DNA of 64,000 bases from Demequina sp. NBRC 110056 (GCF_002090155.1 NZ_BBRM01000002.1:434001-498000), one strand, 5' to 3'. Positions 15,199 to 25,214 are shown, numbered from the stretch's first letter. The notes: generated by a model not told the origin, from the sequence alone. Made by a program: numbers and translations.

Positions 15199-16878
15199 CT
15201 ACTCGACGACGTAGGTGTCGTACGTCTCGATGACCGTCCGGATGCGCTCCAGCGCCTCGTCGTCCAGGCCGGCGTCGCCGGTCACCTCGTGGAGGGCGTC
15301 GAGGGCGAGGTTGCCGTACTTGTGCCCGGCATCCTCCGGCACAGCCGTGCTGAGGATCAGGTCGATCACCCCCTGGAACGCCGTGACCACCGGGATCCAG
15401 GTCATGTCCGTGGAGATCTCTGGCGACCGCTGGCCAGGCTTGAGCCACTCGGGCTCGGACCAGATCACGCTCGGCCCGATCCAGACGATCGGGTCGGTGC
15501 CGTGCTGGAGGTACGCGACGCGCGTCTCGGACCAGGTGCCGCCGAGCTCGGCGAGGCCTCCCCACTGCGCCGCCCAGCGCACGTGCTCGCCACCGTCGAG
15601 CACCGGCAGGCTGTAGGGGCTGCCGTCATCGCGGGCGTCCTGGAAGGCGCTCCACACCGGGGTGAAGCTGGGCGTTCCGGCAAGGACGGCGCCCTGCGTC
15701 TCGCTCATGAGCGCGTCGCCCGACGCGTAGGCGGACTGGATGCCGAACGAGCCGAGGCTCAGCCCGTACACCAGGAGCTGGGGACGGTCGTCGGCGGGGA
15801 GCTCGTTCCACCACGCCGTGACCGCACGCACGAGCGCCGTCGTGCCGTCCTGCGACAGGTCCGGCGTCAGCAGAGCCGAGACGGGGCTTCCCGTCGCGCC
15901 GTACTGCTGGGCGACGATCGCGGTGTCCCCCGCGTGCAGGTACTCGAAGCCGTCCAGCGCCGCGGGATCGAGCCAGCCCGAACCCGTGGTGCCCGCGACC
16001 ATCAGCACCGACCTCTCCGCGGCGCCCGTGCGCTCGAGCTCCTCGACGGCGAGCTGCGCACGCTCCTCGAACGTTCCGGGGGCGTCGATGCCGACGTAGA
16101 CCCGGATCGGGTCCACTGCGGTCATGCCCGTGACGGCCTCGATCTGCGTCACGGTGGGTCCGCCGCCGACGATCTTGGCGCCCGCCTGGCCCACCTCGTC
16201 CCACGCGACGAGGCTCGCATCGCTGCCGGACCTGAGCGGGCTCGTCGGCTGGGGGAACTCAGGATCGTAGGCTCGGTTGCGCTGCACCGACACCGCGGTC
16301 AGCAGCCACGACAGCACGCTGAGGGCGAGCGAGGCCACGACGAGCATCCCCACCAGCGTCACGACCCCGTCCAGGAAGCGCGAACGCCGGCGCTCACGGT
16401 CTCCCGGGATCCAACGGACCGAGAGCCGATGCAGGGCCCGCCAGCCGCGGGCGACCCCGCGCCCGATGCTGAACGCCAGCGTGGCGCCCGCCGCGTAGAA
16501 GATCGCGCCGACGAACCAGTCGAAGCCCGAGGTCGGGGCCTCGCCGACGGCCTCCCTCACCGAGTTCTGCCATCCGACCGCAAGCGGCATGAACGCCATG
16601 GCGACGGCGAGCCCGATGGCGGTCACCAGCCACCACGGCGCCTCGGCCGACGGTCGCAGCCGTCCGCGGCTGATGACGACCGCGAGCCTCCACAGCCCGA
16701 CGCCGACGCCGTAGCCGACGGCGAACGCCAGGCCGCTCACGAGGCCCTGGGCCCAGTTGGGGCGAGGCAGCAGCGACGGCGTGAGGGACACCAGCAACGC
16801 GAGCACGCCGACGACGGCACCCGCGATGTCGAGCTGGTGCTTGGCCTTCGGCAGGCGCTCGAGAATGGGCACTCGCAT
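15199..16878 (-). CDS. Abhydrolase_9-family membrane protein (DUF2319, Rv1069c-like)
   Basis: A 559-residue protein. Four to five membrane helices (about residues 15-200) make up the Abhydrolase_9 N-terminal region, followed by a hydrolase-like domain. The nucleophile motif is YGLSLGSFG, preceded by QLLVYG, and HGTDPIVWI carries a likely acid. The family is typical of actinobacteria, and its substrate is not known to me. Its membrane position suggests lipid or envelope ester turnover. ATG 16878 has GGAGA 4 nt upstream, which decides the start over an open frame extending to 16965. Confidence 0.85.
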   Translation of the reverse strand: MRVPILERLPKAKHQLDIAGAVVGVLALLVSLTPSLLPRPNWAQGLVSGLAFAVGYGVGVGLWRLAVVISRGRLRPSAEAPWWLVTAIGLAVAMAFMPLAVGWQNSVREAVGEAPTSGFDWFVGAIFYAAGATLAFSIGRGVARGWRALHRLSVRWIPGDRERRRSRFLDGVVTLVGMLVVASLALSVLSWLLTAVSVQRNRAYDPEFPQPTSPLRSGSDASLVAWDEVGQAGAKIVGGGPTVTQIEAVTGMTAVDPIRVYVGIDAPGTFEERAQLAVEELERTGAAERSVLMVAGTTGSGWLDPAALDGFEYLHAGDTAIVAQQYGATGSPVSALLTPDLSQDGTTALVRAVTAWWNELPADDRPQLLVYGLSLGSFGIQSAYASGDALMSETQGAVLAGTPSFTPVWSAFQDARDDGSPYSLPVLDGGEHVRWAAQWGGLAELGGTWSETRVAYLQHGTDPIVWIGPSVIWSEPEWLKPGQRSPEISTDMTWIPVVTAFQGVIDLILSTAVPEDAGHKYGNLALDALHEVTGDAGLDDEALERIRTVIETYDTYVVE

Positions 16879-16980
16879 GGTCTCTCCTCGCGCGGGACCG
16901 CCCCGCTCCGGGCACCACAGTAGAGGCGCCGGTACCTCCAGCACGTCCCGGCGCGCGGACGACACGCGGCGCGTCAGGCG

Positions 16981-19900
16981 CTACGCACGGCCGGTGGAGA
17001 CGACCCTGTCGGCCGTACGCTCCGCGGCCTCGAACGGCGTGCCGTAGCGGTGCGCGGTGATCGAGATCGCCTGCTCCCGCAGGAATGGCACCAGCTCGAG
17101 CTCGGGCGCGGCCGTGACCGGCCCGTCGAACAGCGCAAGGTCGGCACCGCCGCGCCACGCGGCGGGAACCGCGCCCACGAGGCGGACCCGTCCTGCGGCC
17201 ACCGCCCGCGCCCGCGCGACCGCCGCGTCGTCGTCCTCGACGACGACGTCGATGCCGGCGCCACGAAGCGCCTCGCGCAGCGTGGCAGGCAGCTCGGACG
17301 CGCTCGACACCGTCAGAGCCTGGCTCTGCGCAGCGGATGTCGGCGTCGCGTGCGCGCGTGTGCTGGCTGCATCCGTCGCGCCCTCGCGCACCTGGCGGCG
17401 GCCCGTCGCCACGCTCAGAGCGACCGCGACGCGAGCGAGGGCCGCGCCGTCCTCGCCATCCCAGCGCACGAGGGCCGGCGTCGGCACATAGCGCTGGATG
17501 TTGCGCTCCGCGCGCAGCCCCGTCGGGTCGTGGCCGGCGCTGAAGCGCTCGGCCCAGGCCTCCGCGTCCCTCTCGGCCGCCGCGCGAACCCAGTCCTGGT
17601 CTGCCGCGCGCACGATCCCTTCGACGGCATCGGCGAGGCGCGCTCCCCTGCTGGGAAGGGTCTCGGCGCGGACCCAGTCCGTCAGCGACGCGACGTAGTG
17701 CGGACCGCCTGCCTTCGACGTGGGGCCCACCACCGAGCGCTTCCAGCCGCCGAAGGGTTGGCGCTGCACGATGGCGCCCGTCATGCCGCGGTTCACGTAG
17801 AGGTTGCCCGCCTCGATGCGGTCGAGCCAACGCCTCATCTCACCCTCGTCGAGGGTGTGAAGCCCTGAGGTCAGGCCGTAGTCCACCTCGTTCACGAGCG
17901 CGATCGCGTGGTCCAGGTCGCGCGCGCGCATCACGCCGAGCACCGGACCGAAGCACTCGACGGTGTGCAGGAACGTGCCCGGCTGGACCCAGCCGCGCAC
18001 GCCGGGCGTCCACAGCGCTTCCCCGAGCCGCTCGGGCTCGACCCACCAGGTCTCGCCCGGCTCGAGCTCGGTCAGTCCGCGTAGCAGCTTGTCCTGTGGC
18101 TCGGCGATCACCGGCCCCATCTGCGTTCCCGGCTCCCACGGGCGGCCGACGCGCAGGGATCGAACCGCGTCGAGCAGCTGCCGGTGGAACCGCGGGGAGT
18201 CCGCCACCGAACCGACGAGGATCGCCAGCGACGCGGCGGAGCACTTCTGCCCGGCGTGGCCGAACGCGGAGGCAGCGAGGTCCTTCGCGGCAAGGTCGAG
18301 GTCCGCGCTCGGCGTGATGATCATGGCGTTCTTGCCCGACGTCTCGGCGTACAGGCGCAGGTCGGGTCGGAACCCGAGGAACATCTCGGCCGTCTCGAAC
18401 GCTCCGGTGAGGATCACCTGGTCGACGCGCGGGTCGCTCAGGAGCTGCTGCCCATAGGTGCGCGTGCTGATCGACAGCAAGGTCAGCACCTCGCGGGGCA
18501 CCCCGGCCTCCCAGAGGATCTCGGCGAGGACGGCCCCACAGCGCGCGGACTCCCCGGCCGGCTTGAGGATGACGGCCGAGCCGGCAGCGAGCGCCGCGAG
18601 CGTCGACCCTGCGGGGATCGCGACCGGGAAGTTCCACGGCGGGATCACCGCCGTGAGCGGGCGCGGGCGGGGCGTCGCGCCCTCGACGCCATCGAGAGCA
18701 CGGGCAGACTGCGCGTAGTAGCGCGCGAAGTCGATGGCCTCCGAGACCTCGGGGTCGGACTGGTCGATGGTCTTGCCCGCCTCTGCGGCCATCACCTCGA
18801 TGAGGTCGTCGCGGCGTGCCTCAAGGCGCGCCGCCACCCGATCGAGGATCGCCGCCCGCTGCGCGGGCGGCACGGCTCCCCACCCGCGGCCCGCCTGGTG
18901 GGCCTGCGAGATGACCGTGTCGAGCGCATCGGCGCTGTCGACCCTGGCCGCGGCGAGGGTGGTGACGCCGGCCTCGGACCCCTCGGCGCGCGCGAGGATC
19001 TCCGTCCCCCACGACCGCGTGGCTGAGCGAGCGGGGTCGGAGTCGGGCGCGTTCCGGAACCCGGCCGCGCCGTCGTGCGGGGACGGGTGCTCGCGGTGGC
19101 TGTCGGTGCCCGCGGGCGTCGACGCGAGCTCGAGGGCCTCGCGGAAGGTGCCCTCCTCGCGCGCGAAGTCGTCCTCCGACGACGCGATCGTCGTGAGGCG
19201 CGAGAGGAAGTTCTGCGGGTTCGCGACCTCCTCGAGGCGGCGCACGAGGTACGCCAGCGCGACGTCGAAGTCGCGCGGGTCCACCACCGGGGTGTAGAGC
19301 CGAAGGCGGCCGACGTCGGCGCTCACCGCCTTCGCGACGTGCTCTCCCATGCCCAGCAGCATCTCGAAGTGGACGTCGTCCTCGACCCCTCGGTCGCGGG
19401 CGAGCTCCCACGCGTGCGCGATGTCGAACAGGTTGTGCCCCGCGATGCCGACCTTGAGCGCGTGCGCGCTGTCCGGGACGAGCGCGGCGTCGAGCACGCG
19501 CTTGTACTGAGCGTCCGACTCGACCTTCGAGTGCCAGGTCGCGAGCGGCCAGTCACGGATCTCCGCCTCGACCCGCTCCATCGACAGGTTCGCGCCCTTG
19601 ACGACCCTGACGCGCAGGGGCGCACCCCCGCCGTCGACGCGCTCGCGGGCGAGCGACTGCAGCCGTGCGAGCGCGCGCGACGACTCGGGCAGGTAGGCCT
19701 GGAGGACGATGCCGGCGCTCAGGCCGCGCAGGTCCTCGCGCCGCATCAGCGCTTCGAAGACGGCGATCGTCAGGTCGAGGTCGCGGTACTCCTCCATGTC
19801 GAGGTTGATGAACACGCCGCCGTGGTCGCGCGCCTGCTCGTACAGCGGTCCGAGAGTCGCCACGATCTCCTGCACGGCGCCGTCGAAGTCCCACGCAGAA

Positions 19901-20466
19901 TGGGGCGCGACCGCCGCCGAGACCTTGATCGAGACGTAGTCGACGTCGGGGTGGGTGATGAGCGCGCGCGTCGCCGCGACGCGGCGGGCCGCCTCGTCCG
20001 AGCCCAGCACCGCCTCGCCGAGGAGGTTGACGTTGAGGTCCACGCCTGACGCGCGCAGACGCCGCAGCGCCTTGGACAGCCGCTTCGGACGCGCGTCGAC
20101 GACGAGGTGGCTGACCATCGCACGGATGACGCGGCGGGCGACCGCCACCGTGAGGCGCGGCGCGATGCGCGCGCCCACCCCGCCGAGGCGCGCGAGCTGC
20201 GCGAGGGCCCCAGGAAGGTGCTCGGGCGCGCCGGTCGCGGCCCGTCGCAGCTCCACCGCGGCGACGTGCGGGTCCTCGGGACGCACGACGCCGTCGACGA
20301 CCTCCGTCAGGTAGCGGAGGCCGCCGGGGCGGGTCAGGACGTGAGCCATGAGGCGGGCGCCGGAGCTGGGCTCCACGGTCGCCGCCTGGTCGAGCCATCG
20401 GCGCACCTGGGCGACGGATCGGTCGGCGGCGGCGGTGGTGCGCGCAGGGGTCGTCGTCGGGGACAT
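16981..20466 (-). CDS. putA: Bifunctional proline dehydrogenase / L-glutamate gamma-semialdehyde dehydrogenase
   Basis: A 1161-residue enzyme that oxidises proline to glutamate in two steps. The FAD-dependent proline dehydrogenase barrel spans about residues 90-470 (LVKGAN-type motif VRVVKGANLSMERVEAE, then YTPVV). The aldehyde dehydrogenase domain spans about 510-1000, with PPWNFPVAIPAGS, ETSGKNAMI and the cysteine motif FGHAGQKCSAAS. A C-terminal extension of about 150 residues follows. No ribbon-helix-helix DNA-binding domain is present, so unlike enterobacterial PutA it cannot regulate itself. The divergent LysR gene is the likely regulator. The ATG at 20466 is used, and the protein is peripheral to the membrane. 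Confidence 0.95.
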   Translation of the reverse strand: MSPTTTPARTTAAADRSVAQVRRWLDQAATVEPSSGARLMAHVLTRPGGLRYLTEVVDGVVRPEDPHVAAVELRRAATGAPEHLPGALAQLARLGGVGARIAPRLTVAVARRVIRAMVSHLVVDARPKRLSKALRRLRASGVDLNVNLLGEAVLGSDEAARRVAATRALITHPDVDYVSIKVSAAVAPHSAWDFDGAVQEIVATLGPLYEQARDHGGVFINLDMEEYRDLDLTIAVFEALMRREDLRGLSAGIVLQAYLPESSRALARLQSLARERVDGGGAPLRVRVVKGANLSMERVEAEIRDWPLATWHSKVESDAQYKRVLDAALVPDSAHALKVGIAGHNLFDIAHAWELARDRGVEDDVHFEMLLGMGEHVAKAVSADVGRLRLYTPVVDPRDFDVALAYLVRRLEEVANPQNFLSRLTTIASSEDDFAREEGTFREALELASTPAGTDSHREHPSPHDGAAGFRNAPDSDPARSATRSWGTEILARAEGSEAGVTTLAAARVDSADALDTVISQAHQAGRGWGAVPPAQRAAILDRVAARLEARRDDLIEVMAAEAGKTIDQSDPEVSEAIDFARYYAQSARALDGVEGATPRPRPLTAVIPPWNFPVAIPAGSTLAALAAGSAVILKPAGESARCGAVLAEILWEAGVPREVLTLLSISTRTYGQQLLSDPRVDQVILTGAFETAEMFLGFRPDLRLYAETSGKNAMIITPSADLDLAAKDLAASAFGHAGQKCSAASLAILVGSVADSPRFHRQLLDAVRSLRVGRPWEPGTQMGPVIAEPQDKLLRGLTELEPGETWWVEPERLGEALWTPGVRGWVQPGTFLHTVECFGPVLGVMRARDLDHAIALVNEVDYGLTSGLHTLDEGEMRRWLDRIEAGNLYVNRGMTGAIVQRQPFGGWKRSVVGPTSKAGGPHYVASLTDWVRAETLPSRGARLADAVEGIVRAADQDWVRAAAERDAEAWAERFSAGHDPTGLRAERNIQRYVPTPALVRWDGEDGAALARVAVALSVATGRRQVREGATDAASTRAHATPTSAAQSQALTVSSASELPATLREALRGAGIDVVVEDDDAAVARARAVAAGRVRLVGAVPAAWRGGADLALFDGPVTAAPELELVPFLREQAISITAHRYGTPFEAAERTADRVVSTGRA

Positions 20467-20548
20467 GGCCTCAGTGTGCGACCTCTCGACTTTCCACGTC
20501 CATTTCAGCCTTTTCCTCATTACCGTGCAGGTCTGCTTAACTGTTGGC

Positions 20549-21439
20549 ATGCTCGATCTCCATCGCCTCCGCACGTTGCGCGAGTTCGCCCTGCGGGGCA
20601 CCGTCACCGAGGTCGCGGACGTTCTCGGATACTCGCCGTCAGCGGTGTCGCAGCAGCTCGCCGCCCTCGAGCGTGAGGCCGGCGTGCCCCTGCTCCGACG
20701 CTCGGGGAGGCGCCTGCTGCTCACGCCCGCCGGTCAGGAGCTCGCGGACGCGGCGGGCCCGGTGCTGGGGCTCGTGGAGGAGGTGCAGACCCGGTTGCGT
20801 GCTGGCGACGACTCCCCCGGAGGCACCGTTCGCCTGGCGGTGTTCCAATCGGCGGCGCTCGCGCTGCTGCCCACAGCACTGCCGATGGTCGCGCGCACGG
20901 CGCCTCGCGTACGCGTCGAGGTGACCCAGAGCGAGCCGGCGCAGGCGCTCGAGGACACCTGGTCTCGGGACTTCGACCTCGTCGTCGCCGAGGAGTACCC
21001 CCACCACTCCGCACCGCACTACGACGGGCTCACGCGCGTGACGCTGATCCGGGACCGCATCGCGCTCGCGACGCCGTCCGGCTCACCGACCTCGCTGGCC
21101 GAGCACCGCGACAGCGCCTGGGTGATGGAGCCGCGCGGGACCGCATCGAGGCACTTCGCCGAGCAGCTGTGCCGGGTGGCGGGCTTCGAGCCGGACGTCC
21201 GCTACGAGACCGCCGACCTCCAGGCCCACCTCGCGCTCGTGCGCGCGGGCCTCGCCGTCGCGCTGATCCCGGGCCTGATGTGGCCCTCGGCGCCGGACGG
21301 CATCGTCCGGGTGGAGCTCGACGACGCGATGCACCGCACCGTGTTCGCCGCGTTCCGCGACGCGTCCGCGACCGACGCCTCGATCCGCGCGACGCTCACA
21401 GCGCTCACGTCCGCGGCGCAGCAGGTCGCGGCGGCGTGA
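20549..21439 (+). CDS. LysR-family transcriptional regulator, probable activator of putA
   Basis: A 296-residue regulator with an N-terminal HTH (LREFALRGTVTEVADVLGYSPSAVSQQLAALE) and a LysR substrate-binding domain. It is divergent from putA across 82 bp, so proline-responsive control is likely, by analogy with LysR/putA pairs elsewhere. TTAACT (20537-20542) lies 6 nt before the ATG with no ribosome site, which points to a leaderless message. Its last 35 bp overlap the 3' end of the convergent EI24 gene. Confidence 0.87.
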   Translation: MLDLHRLRTLREFALRGTVTEVADVLGYSPSAVSQQLAALEREAGVPLLRRSGRRLLLTPAGQELADAAGPVLGLVEEVQTRLRAGDDSPGGTVRLAVFQSAALALLPTALPMVARTAPRVRVEVTQSEPAQALEDTWSRDFDLVVAEEYPHHSAPHYDGLTRVTLIRDRIALATPSGSPTSLAEHRDSAWVMEPRGTASRHFAEQLCRVAGFEPDVRYETADLQAHLALVRAGLAVALIPGLMWPSAPDGIVRVELDDAMHRTVFAAFRDASATDASIRATLTALTSAAQQVAAA

Positions 21440-22220
21440 CCTGGGCCTGGAGCCCAAGTCCCTGCACGAGGTGCGTCGCCCCCGCGACCGCGGCGGGCAT
21501 GAAGGCGATCGCGCCCAGAGGGAGCAGGAACGCCAGGAAGCAGGCCGCACCGAACCCGACCACGCGCGCCCGGTGTCCGCGCAGCACCGCGCGTCGATCG
21601 TGCAAGGTGAGCACGCCGCGCCTCGCTAGCGGAGAGGTGGTCAGCTCCAGCGCGAGGAACCACCCGCCGAAGGCCGCACCGAGCACGAACGCCGTGACGC
21701 CGCCCACCACCGGGATCAGGCCGATGAGGAACAGGACGACCGCGAGCGGAACGGTGAGGAGAGCGAGCCGCAGCGCTTCCCCGATGCCTCGGACGATCGA
21801 CCGCCACGCACCCTCCTCGGGATCGGCTCCCACGAAGCCCTGCGAGGCGTCCACCTCCCGCGCGAGGCGCTCGAAGAACGGCTGCCCGATGACCAGCGTG
21901 ACGGCGGTGAACGTGTAGATGCCGACGAGCGCCGCGGCCCCGAGGATGGCGAGCGCGGCGACCACCTGGAGCGCGTCGGAGAACCACCCGTCGCCGGCGA
22001 CAAGCGCGTCCGCGATCCCGTCGCTCCAGGACTCCAGGTTCATCACGATCAGGACCGCGCCGGCCCCGAAGACCACCGCGGTGATCAGGCCAGGGATCAG
22101 CCCCACCACCATCAGCCGCGGGTTCGTGCCCCACGTGCGCAGGCCGCTCAGCGCGGTGCGGAACCCGCGCGCGACCTCCGCGACGACGCCTCGCCGGCCG
22201 GGAGGCGAGGAGGAGGTCAT
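21405..22220 (-). CDS. EI24-domain membrane protein (CysZ-like)
   Basis: A 271-residue integral membrane protein. Hydrophobic segments lie at about 38-60, 85-115, 155-195 and 215-240, with the EI24/CysZ pattern GTNPRLMVVGLIPGLITAVVF and PFFERLAREVD. CysZ imports sulfate, but actinobacterial EI24 proteins are a separate branch without proven substrate. The ATG at 22220 follows TAGCAT (22232-22227, minus strand) by 6 nt, so it appears leaderless. Its 3' end overlaps the LysR gene by 35 bp. Confidence 0.82.
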   Translation of the reverse strand: MTSSSPPGRRGVVAEVARGFRTALSGLRTWGTNPRLMVVGLIPGLITAVVFGAGAVLIVMNLESWSDGIADALVAGDGWFSDALQVVAALAILGAAALVGIYTFTAVTLVIGQPFFERLAREVDASQGFVGADPEEGAWRSIVRGIGEALRLALLTVPLAVVLFLIGLIPVVGGVTAFVLGAAFGGWFLALELTTSPLARRGVLTLHDRRAVLRGHRARVVGFGAACFLAFLLPLGAIAFMPAAVAGATHLVQGLGLQAQVTPPRPAAPRT

Positions 22221-22317
22221 GGATGCATGCTAGTCGGGCGAGGTCTCCGCGATCTGGCCGCGCCAGACGCGTCTATCCTGGGCGGACATCCCCGCTGACT
22301 TCCCTGGAGCACGCCCC

Positions 22318-23277
22318 GTGAACGCACCCGACGTCGCCGACCGGCGTGCGCTGGGCCGCACGGACCTCGAGGTCACGCCGGTCAGCATCGGCACGGCCTC
22401 GTGGGGGCCGAGCTCGCCCGATCACGGCGTCGTCGTCACCGAGGACGAGGCGCTCGCGGCCGCCGCGCGGGTGATGGATGGCCCCTTCAACGTCCTCGAC
22501 ACCTCGAACAACTACGGCGGCGGCGAGTCCGAGAGGCGCATCGGCCGGGCCATCGCCGCCCGGGGCGGGCTGCCGCAGGGCTTCGTGCTCCAGACCAAGG
22601 TCGACCGTGACCCGGCCACCGGGACGTTCGACGCCGACCGCGTGCGCCGCTCGTTCGAGGAGAGCCTCGACCGCCTCGGGCTGGACCGGGTGCCGTCGTT
22701 GCTGCTGCACGACCCCGAGCACCTCGGGTTCGCGGAGGCGGCTCGGCCGCGCGGCCCGCTCGACGCGCTGGTCAGCCTGCGCGATGAAGGACTCACGGAC
22801 GTGATCGGCGTGGGCGGCGGTCCGGCGTCGATGCTGCTCGAGTTCGTCCGTACCGACCTGCTGGACGTCGTCCTCACGCACAACCGCTTCACGCTCGTCG
22901 ACAGGACGGCCGATGCGCTCATCACCGAGGCGCACCAGCGTGGCATGGGCGTGCTCAACGGCGCGGTGTTCGCCGGCGGCGTCCTCGCGACGCACCCTCG
23001 TACGTCGAGCCTGTACGGCTACGCCGCGGGAGACCCGCGGCTGCTGGGCACCATCGACGCGATGGGTCGTGCGTGTGCGGAGGCCGGCGTGCCGATCGCT
23101 GCCGCCGCCTTGCAGTGGTCTCTCAGGGATGAGCGGATCACGTCGACCGTGTGCGGCGTGGGCTCAGCCGCTCAGGTCGACGAGATCGCTGCCCTCGCTG
23201 CGGTGCCGATCCCCGCTGACCTGTGGAACCTGCTCGACGACCTCGCCCCCCGCCCCGACCTGTGGAGGAACGACTGA
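22318..23277 (+). CDS. Aldo/keto reductase, aldose 1-dehydrogenase type
   Basis: A 319-residue TIM-barrel oxidoreductase. Catalytic residues can be placed: D in NVLDTSNNYG, Y two residues after SNN, K in LQTKVDRD and H in LLLHDPEHLGF. The C-terminal pattern AAALQWSLRDERITSTVCGVGS resembles D-threo-aldose (L-fucose/L-galactose) 1-dehydrogenases. The sugar substrate is inferred from that similarity. The start is GTG 22318 with CTGGAG 9 nt upstream. The amidohydrolase gene begins 2 bp after its stop, so they form an operon and might act in one catabolic route. Confidence 0.85.
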   Translation: MNAPDVADRRALGRTDLEVTPVSIGTASWGPSSPDHGVVVTEDEALAAAARVMDGPFNVLDTSNNYGGGESERRIGRAIAARGGLPQGFVLQTKVDRDPATGTFDADRVRRSFEESLDRLGLDRVPSLLLHDPEHLGFAEAARPRGPLDALVSLRDEGLTDVIGVGGGPASMLLEFVRTDLLDVVLTHNRFTLVDRTADALITEAHQRGMGVLNGAVFAGGVLATHPRTSSLYGYAAGDPRLLGTIDAMGRACAEAGVPIAAAALQWSLRDERITSTVCGVGSAAQVDEIAALAAVPIPADLWNLLDDLAPRPDLWRND

Positions 23278-23279
23278 CC

Positions 23280-24725
23280 GTGACCGACCTGCTGCTCCTT
23301 GGCGCCCGCATCATCGACGCCGATGCTCCCGTCGACCTGCGACTCCGTGACGGGATCCTCATCGACCCCGGTTCGCCCGGCAGTCCGGACGAGGCCATCG
23401 ACCTCGACGGACGATGGGTGCTGCCGGGCCTGTGGGACCACCACGTGCACTTCACCCAGTGGGCCATCGTGCGCCGACGCCTGGACCTGTCGGCCGCGAC
23501 GAGCGCCGCTGGCGCCGCTCAGATCGTCGCCGCGCGCCTGCGCGCGGAGATGGCCATGCACGAGCCGCTCATCGGCTACGGCTACCGCGACGCCATGTGG
23601 GACGACGAGGCGACGGCCGAGGTCCTGGACGCGGTCGCGACGGTTCGGCCCGTCGTGATCCTCTCGGGCGACATGCATGCCTGCTGGGTGAACACCGCCG
23701 CGCGCGACCGCTACGGCCTGCCCACGGCGGGTGTCCTGCGCGAGGACGACGCGTTCGGGCTGCAGATGCGGCTCGAGAAGGCCGCCCCCGGCGACGAGGA
23801 CCTCGCGATCACCGAGGCGGCGGTCGCGGCCGCGTCCCGGGGCGTCGTCGGCATCGTCGACCTCGAGATGGCGCGCAACCTCGAAGGCTGGACCGAGCGC
23901 ATGACGCGCGGCCTGCACGCGCTCCGCGTTCGATCCGGCTTCTACCCCGCAGAGCTCGACGAACGTATCGAGTCCGGATGGCGTTCGGACGACACGGTGG
24001 CAGGCACCGGAGGGCGCCTCACGATCGGCCCGCTCAAGATCATCACGGACGGATCGCTCAACACGCGCACGGCGTACTGTCACGACCACTATCCCGGGCG
24101 AGACACGCGGGGCATGCTCACCGTGTCGCCCGAGCTGTGCGAGACGTTGCTCGAGCGGGCGACGGCGCACGGGTTCACCGCTGCCGTGCACGCCATCGGC
24201 GACGCCGCGGTGACACACGCCCTCGACGCGTTCGAGCGCACCGGGGCGAGGGGCACGATCGAGCATGCGCAGCTGGTGCGCGACGAGGACCTCGAGCGGT
24301 TCTCGCGACTCGGCGTGGCGGCGTCGGTGCAGCCCGAGCATCTCTGGGACGACCGCGACGCGACCGAGCGCTTCTGGCCCGACCGAGCCGACCGCGCCTT
24401 CCCGTTCGGCGCCCTGCGTCGCAGCGGAGCCGAGCTGCTGCTCGGGTCCGACGCGCCGGTCGCGCCGCTGGACCCCTGGAGGGGCATCGCCGCGGCCGTG
24501 CACCGCACCTCGGACGAGCGCGAGCCGTGGCACCCCGAGCACAGCCTCGAGCGGCGCGAAGCCCTCGAGGCCGCGGTCGGAGGCGACCTCAGCCTGGCGC
24601 ACGGGCGCGCCACCGACCTCGTCGTGGTCGACGCCGACCCACTCACGTGCGACGTCGACGAGCTGCGACGCATGCCCGTGGCGGCCACGGTCACAGCGGG
24701 ACTGTTCACGCACCGCGCGCTCTGA
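23280..24725 (+). CDS. Amidohydrolase_3-family protein (YtcJ-like)
   Basis: A 481-residue metal-dependent hydrolase. The HxH metal site appears in HHVHFTQWA near residue 54, and further ligands are expected in HAIGDAAVTHALDAF, EHAQLVRDED and GSDAPVAPLDPW. The family includes exoenzyme regulatory AepA and D-aminoacylase-like deacetylases; the substrate here is unknown. GTG 23280 is chosen because GGAGGA lies 9 nt upstream and the preceding gene stops 2 bp earlier; the frame open further upstream is inside the reductase gene. Confidence 0.85.
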   Translation: MTDLLLLGARIIDADAPVDLRLRDGILIDPGSPGSPDEAIDLDGRWVLPGLWDHHVHFTQWAIVRRRLDLSAATSAAGAAQIVAARLRAEMAMHEPLIGYGYRDAMWDDEATAEVLDAVATVRPVVILSGDMHACWVNTAARDRYGLPTAGVLREDDAFGLQMRLEKAAPGDEDLAITEAAVAAASRGVVGIVDLEMARNLEGWTERMTRGLHALRVRSGFYPAELDERIESGWRSDDTVAGTGGRLTIGPLKIITDGSLNTRTAYCHDHYPGRDTRGMLTVSPELCETLLERATAHGFTAAVHAIGDAAVTHALDAFERTGARGTIEHAQLVRDEDLERFSRLGVAASVQPEHLWDDRDATERFWPDRADRAFPFGALRRSGAELLLGSDAPVAPLDPWRGIAAAVHRTSDEREPWHPEHSLERREALEAAVGGDLSLAHGRATDLVVVDADPLTCDVDELRRMPVAATVTAGLFTHRAL

Positions 24726-24758
24726 GCGCGGGGCTCCGCCTGCCCCGACGGCCGCGCG

Positions 24759-24773
24759 GTCGCCGAGGGCGAC
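24759..24773. terminator. Short hairpin between convergent genes
   Basis: GTCGCC (24759-24764) and GGCGAC (24768-24773) pair around a GAG loop, between the ends of the amidohydrolase and osmC-type genes. Both strands could use it. There is no T-run. Confidence 0.35.
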
Positions 24774-24788
24774 GCGCCCGACGCCGAT

Positions 24789-25214
24789 TCAGCTCAGGGT
24801 CGCAGCACCCAGCGTGATCTCGATCCCCGCGAGGGCCTGGGACACGGGGCACCCAGCCTTCGCCTCGTTGGCGAAGCGCTCGAACTCCTCTTGCGACAGG
24901 CCCGGCACGGAGCCCGACACCTTGAGGATCGATCCGAGCACCCCCTCACCGGGCTGGAAGCTCACCTCGGCGGAGACCTGGAGCTCCTCGGGCGCGTGGC
25001 CGGCCTCTCCCAGCCCGTGCGACAGCGCCATCGCGAAGCACGAGGCGTGCGCCGCCGCGAGCAGCTCCTCGGGCGTGGTGGTCGACTCGGCGCCCTCGGA
25101 GCGCGCCTTCCAGTTGACGTTGAGCGTCGCCGCTCCGGTGCCGAACGACGTCGTCCCCGAGCCCTCGCCCAAGGAGCCGCGCCACAGGGTGCTCGCTGTG
25201 CTCTTCACTGCCAT
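24789..25214 (-). CDS. OsmC-family peroxiredoxin
   Basis: A 141-residue protein. The two redox cysteines of the OsmC/Ohr fold are at C59 (AAAHASCFAMAL) and C122 (AKAGCPVSQAL). The overall sequence, with the N-terminal WRGSLGEGSGTTSFG, is closer to OsmC than to Ohr. It reduces organic hydroperoxides in the cytosol with a thiol partner. GGAGG precedes the ATG by about 9 nt. It is a single-gene unit, divergent from the carboxylesterase. Confidence 0.9.
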   Translation of the reverse strand: MAVKSTASTLWRGSLGEGSGTTSFGTGAATLNVNWKARSEGAESTTTPEELLAAAHASCFAMALSHGLGEAGHAPEELQVSAEVSFQPGEGVLGSILKVSGSVPGLSQEEFERFANEAKAGCPVSQALAGIEITLGAATLS

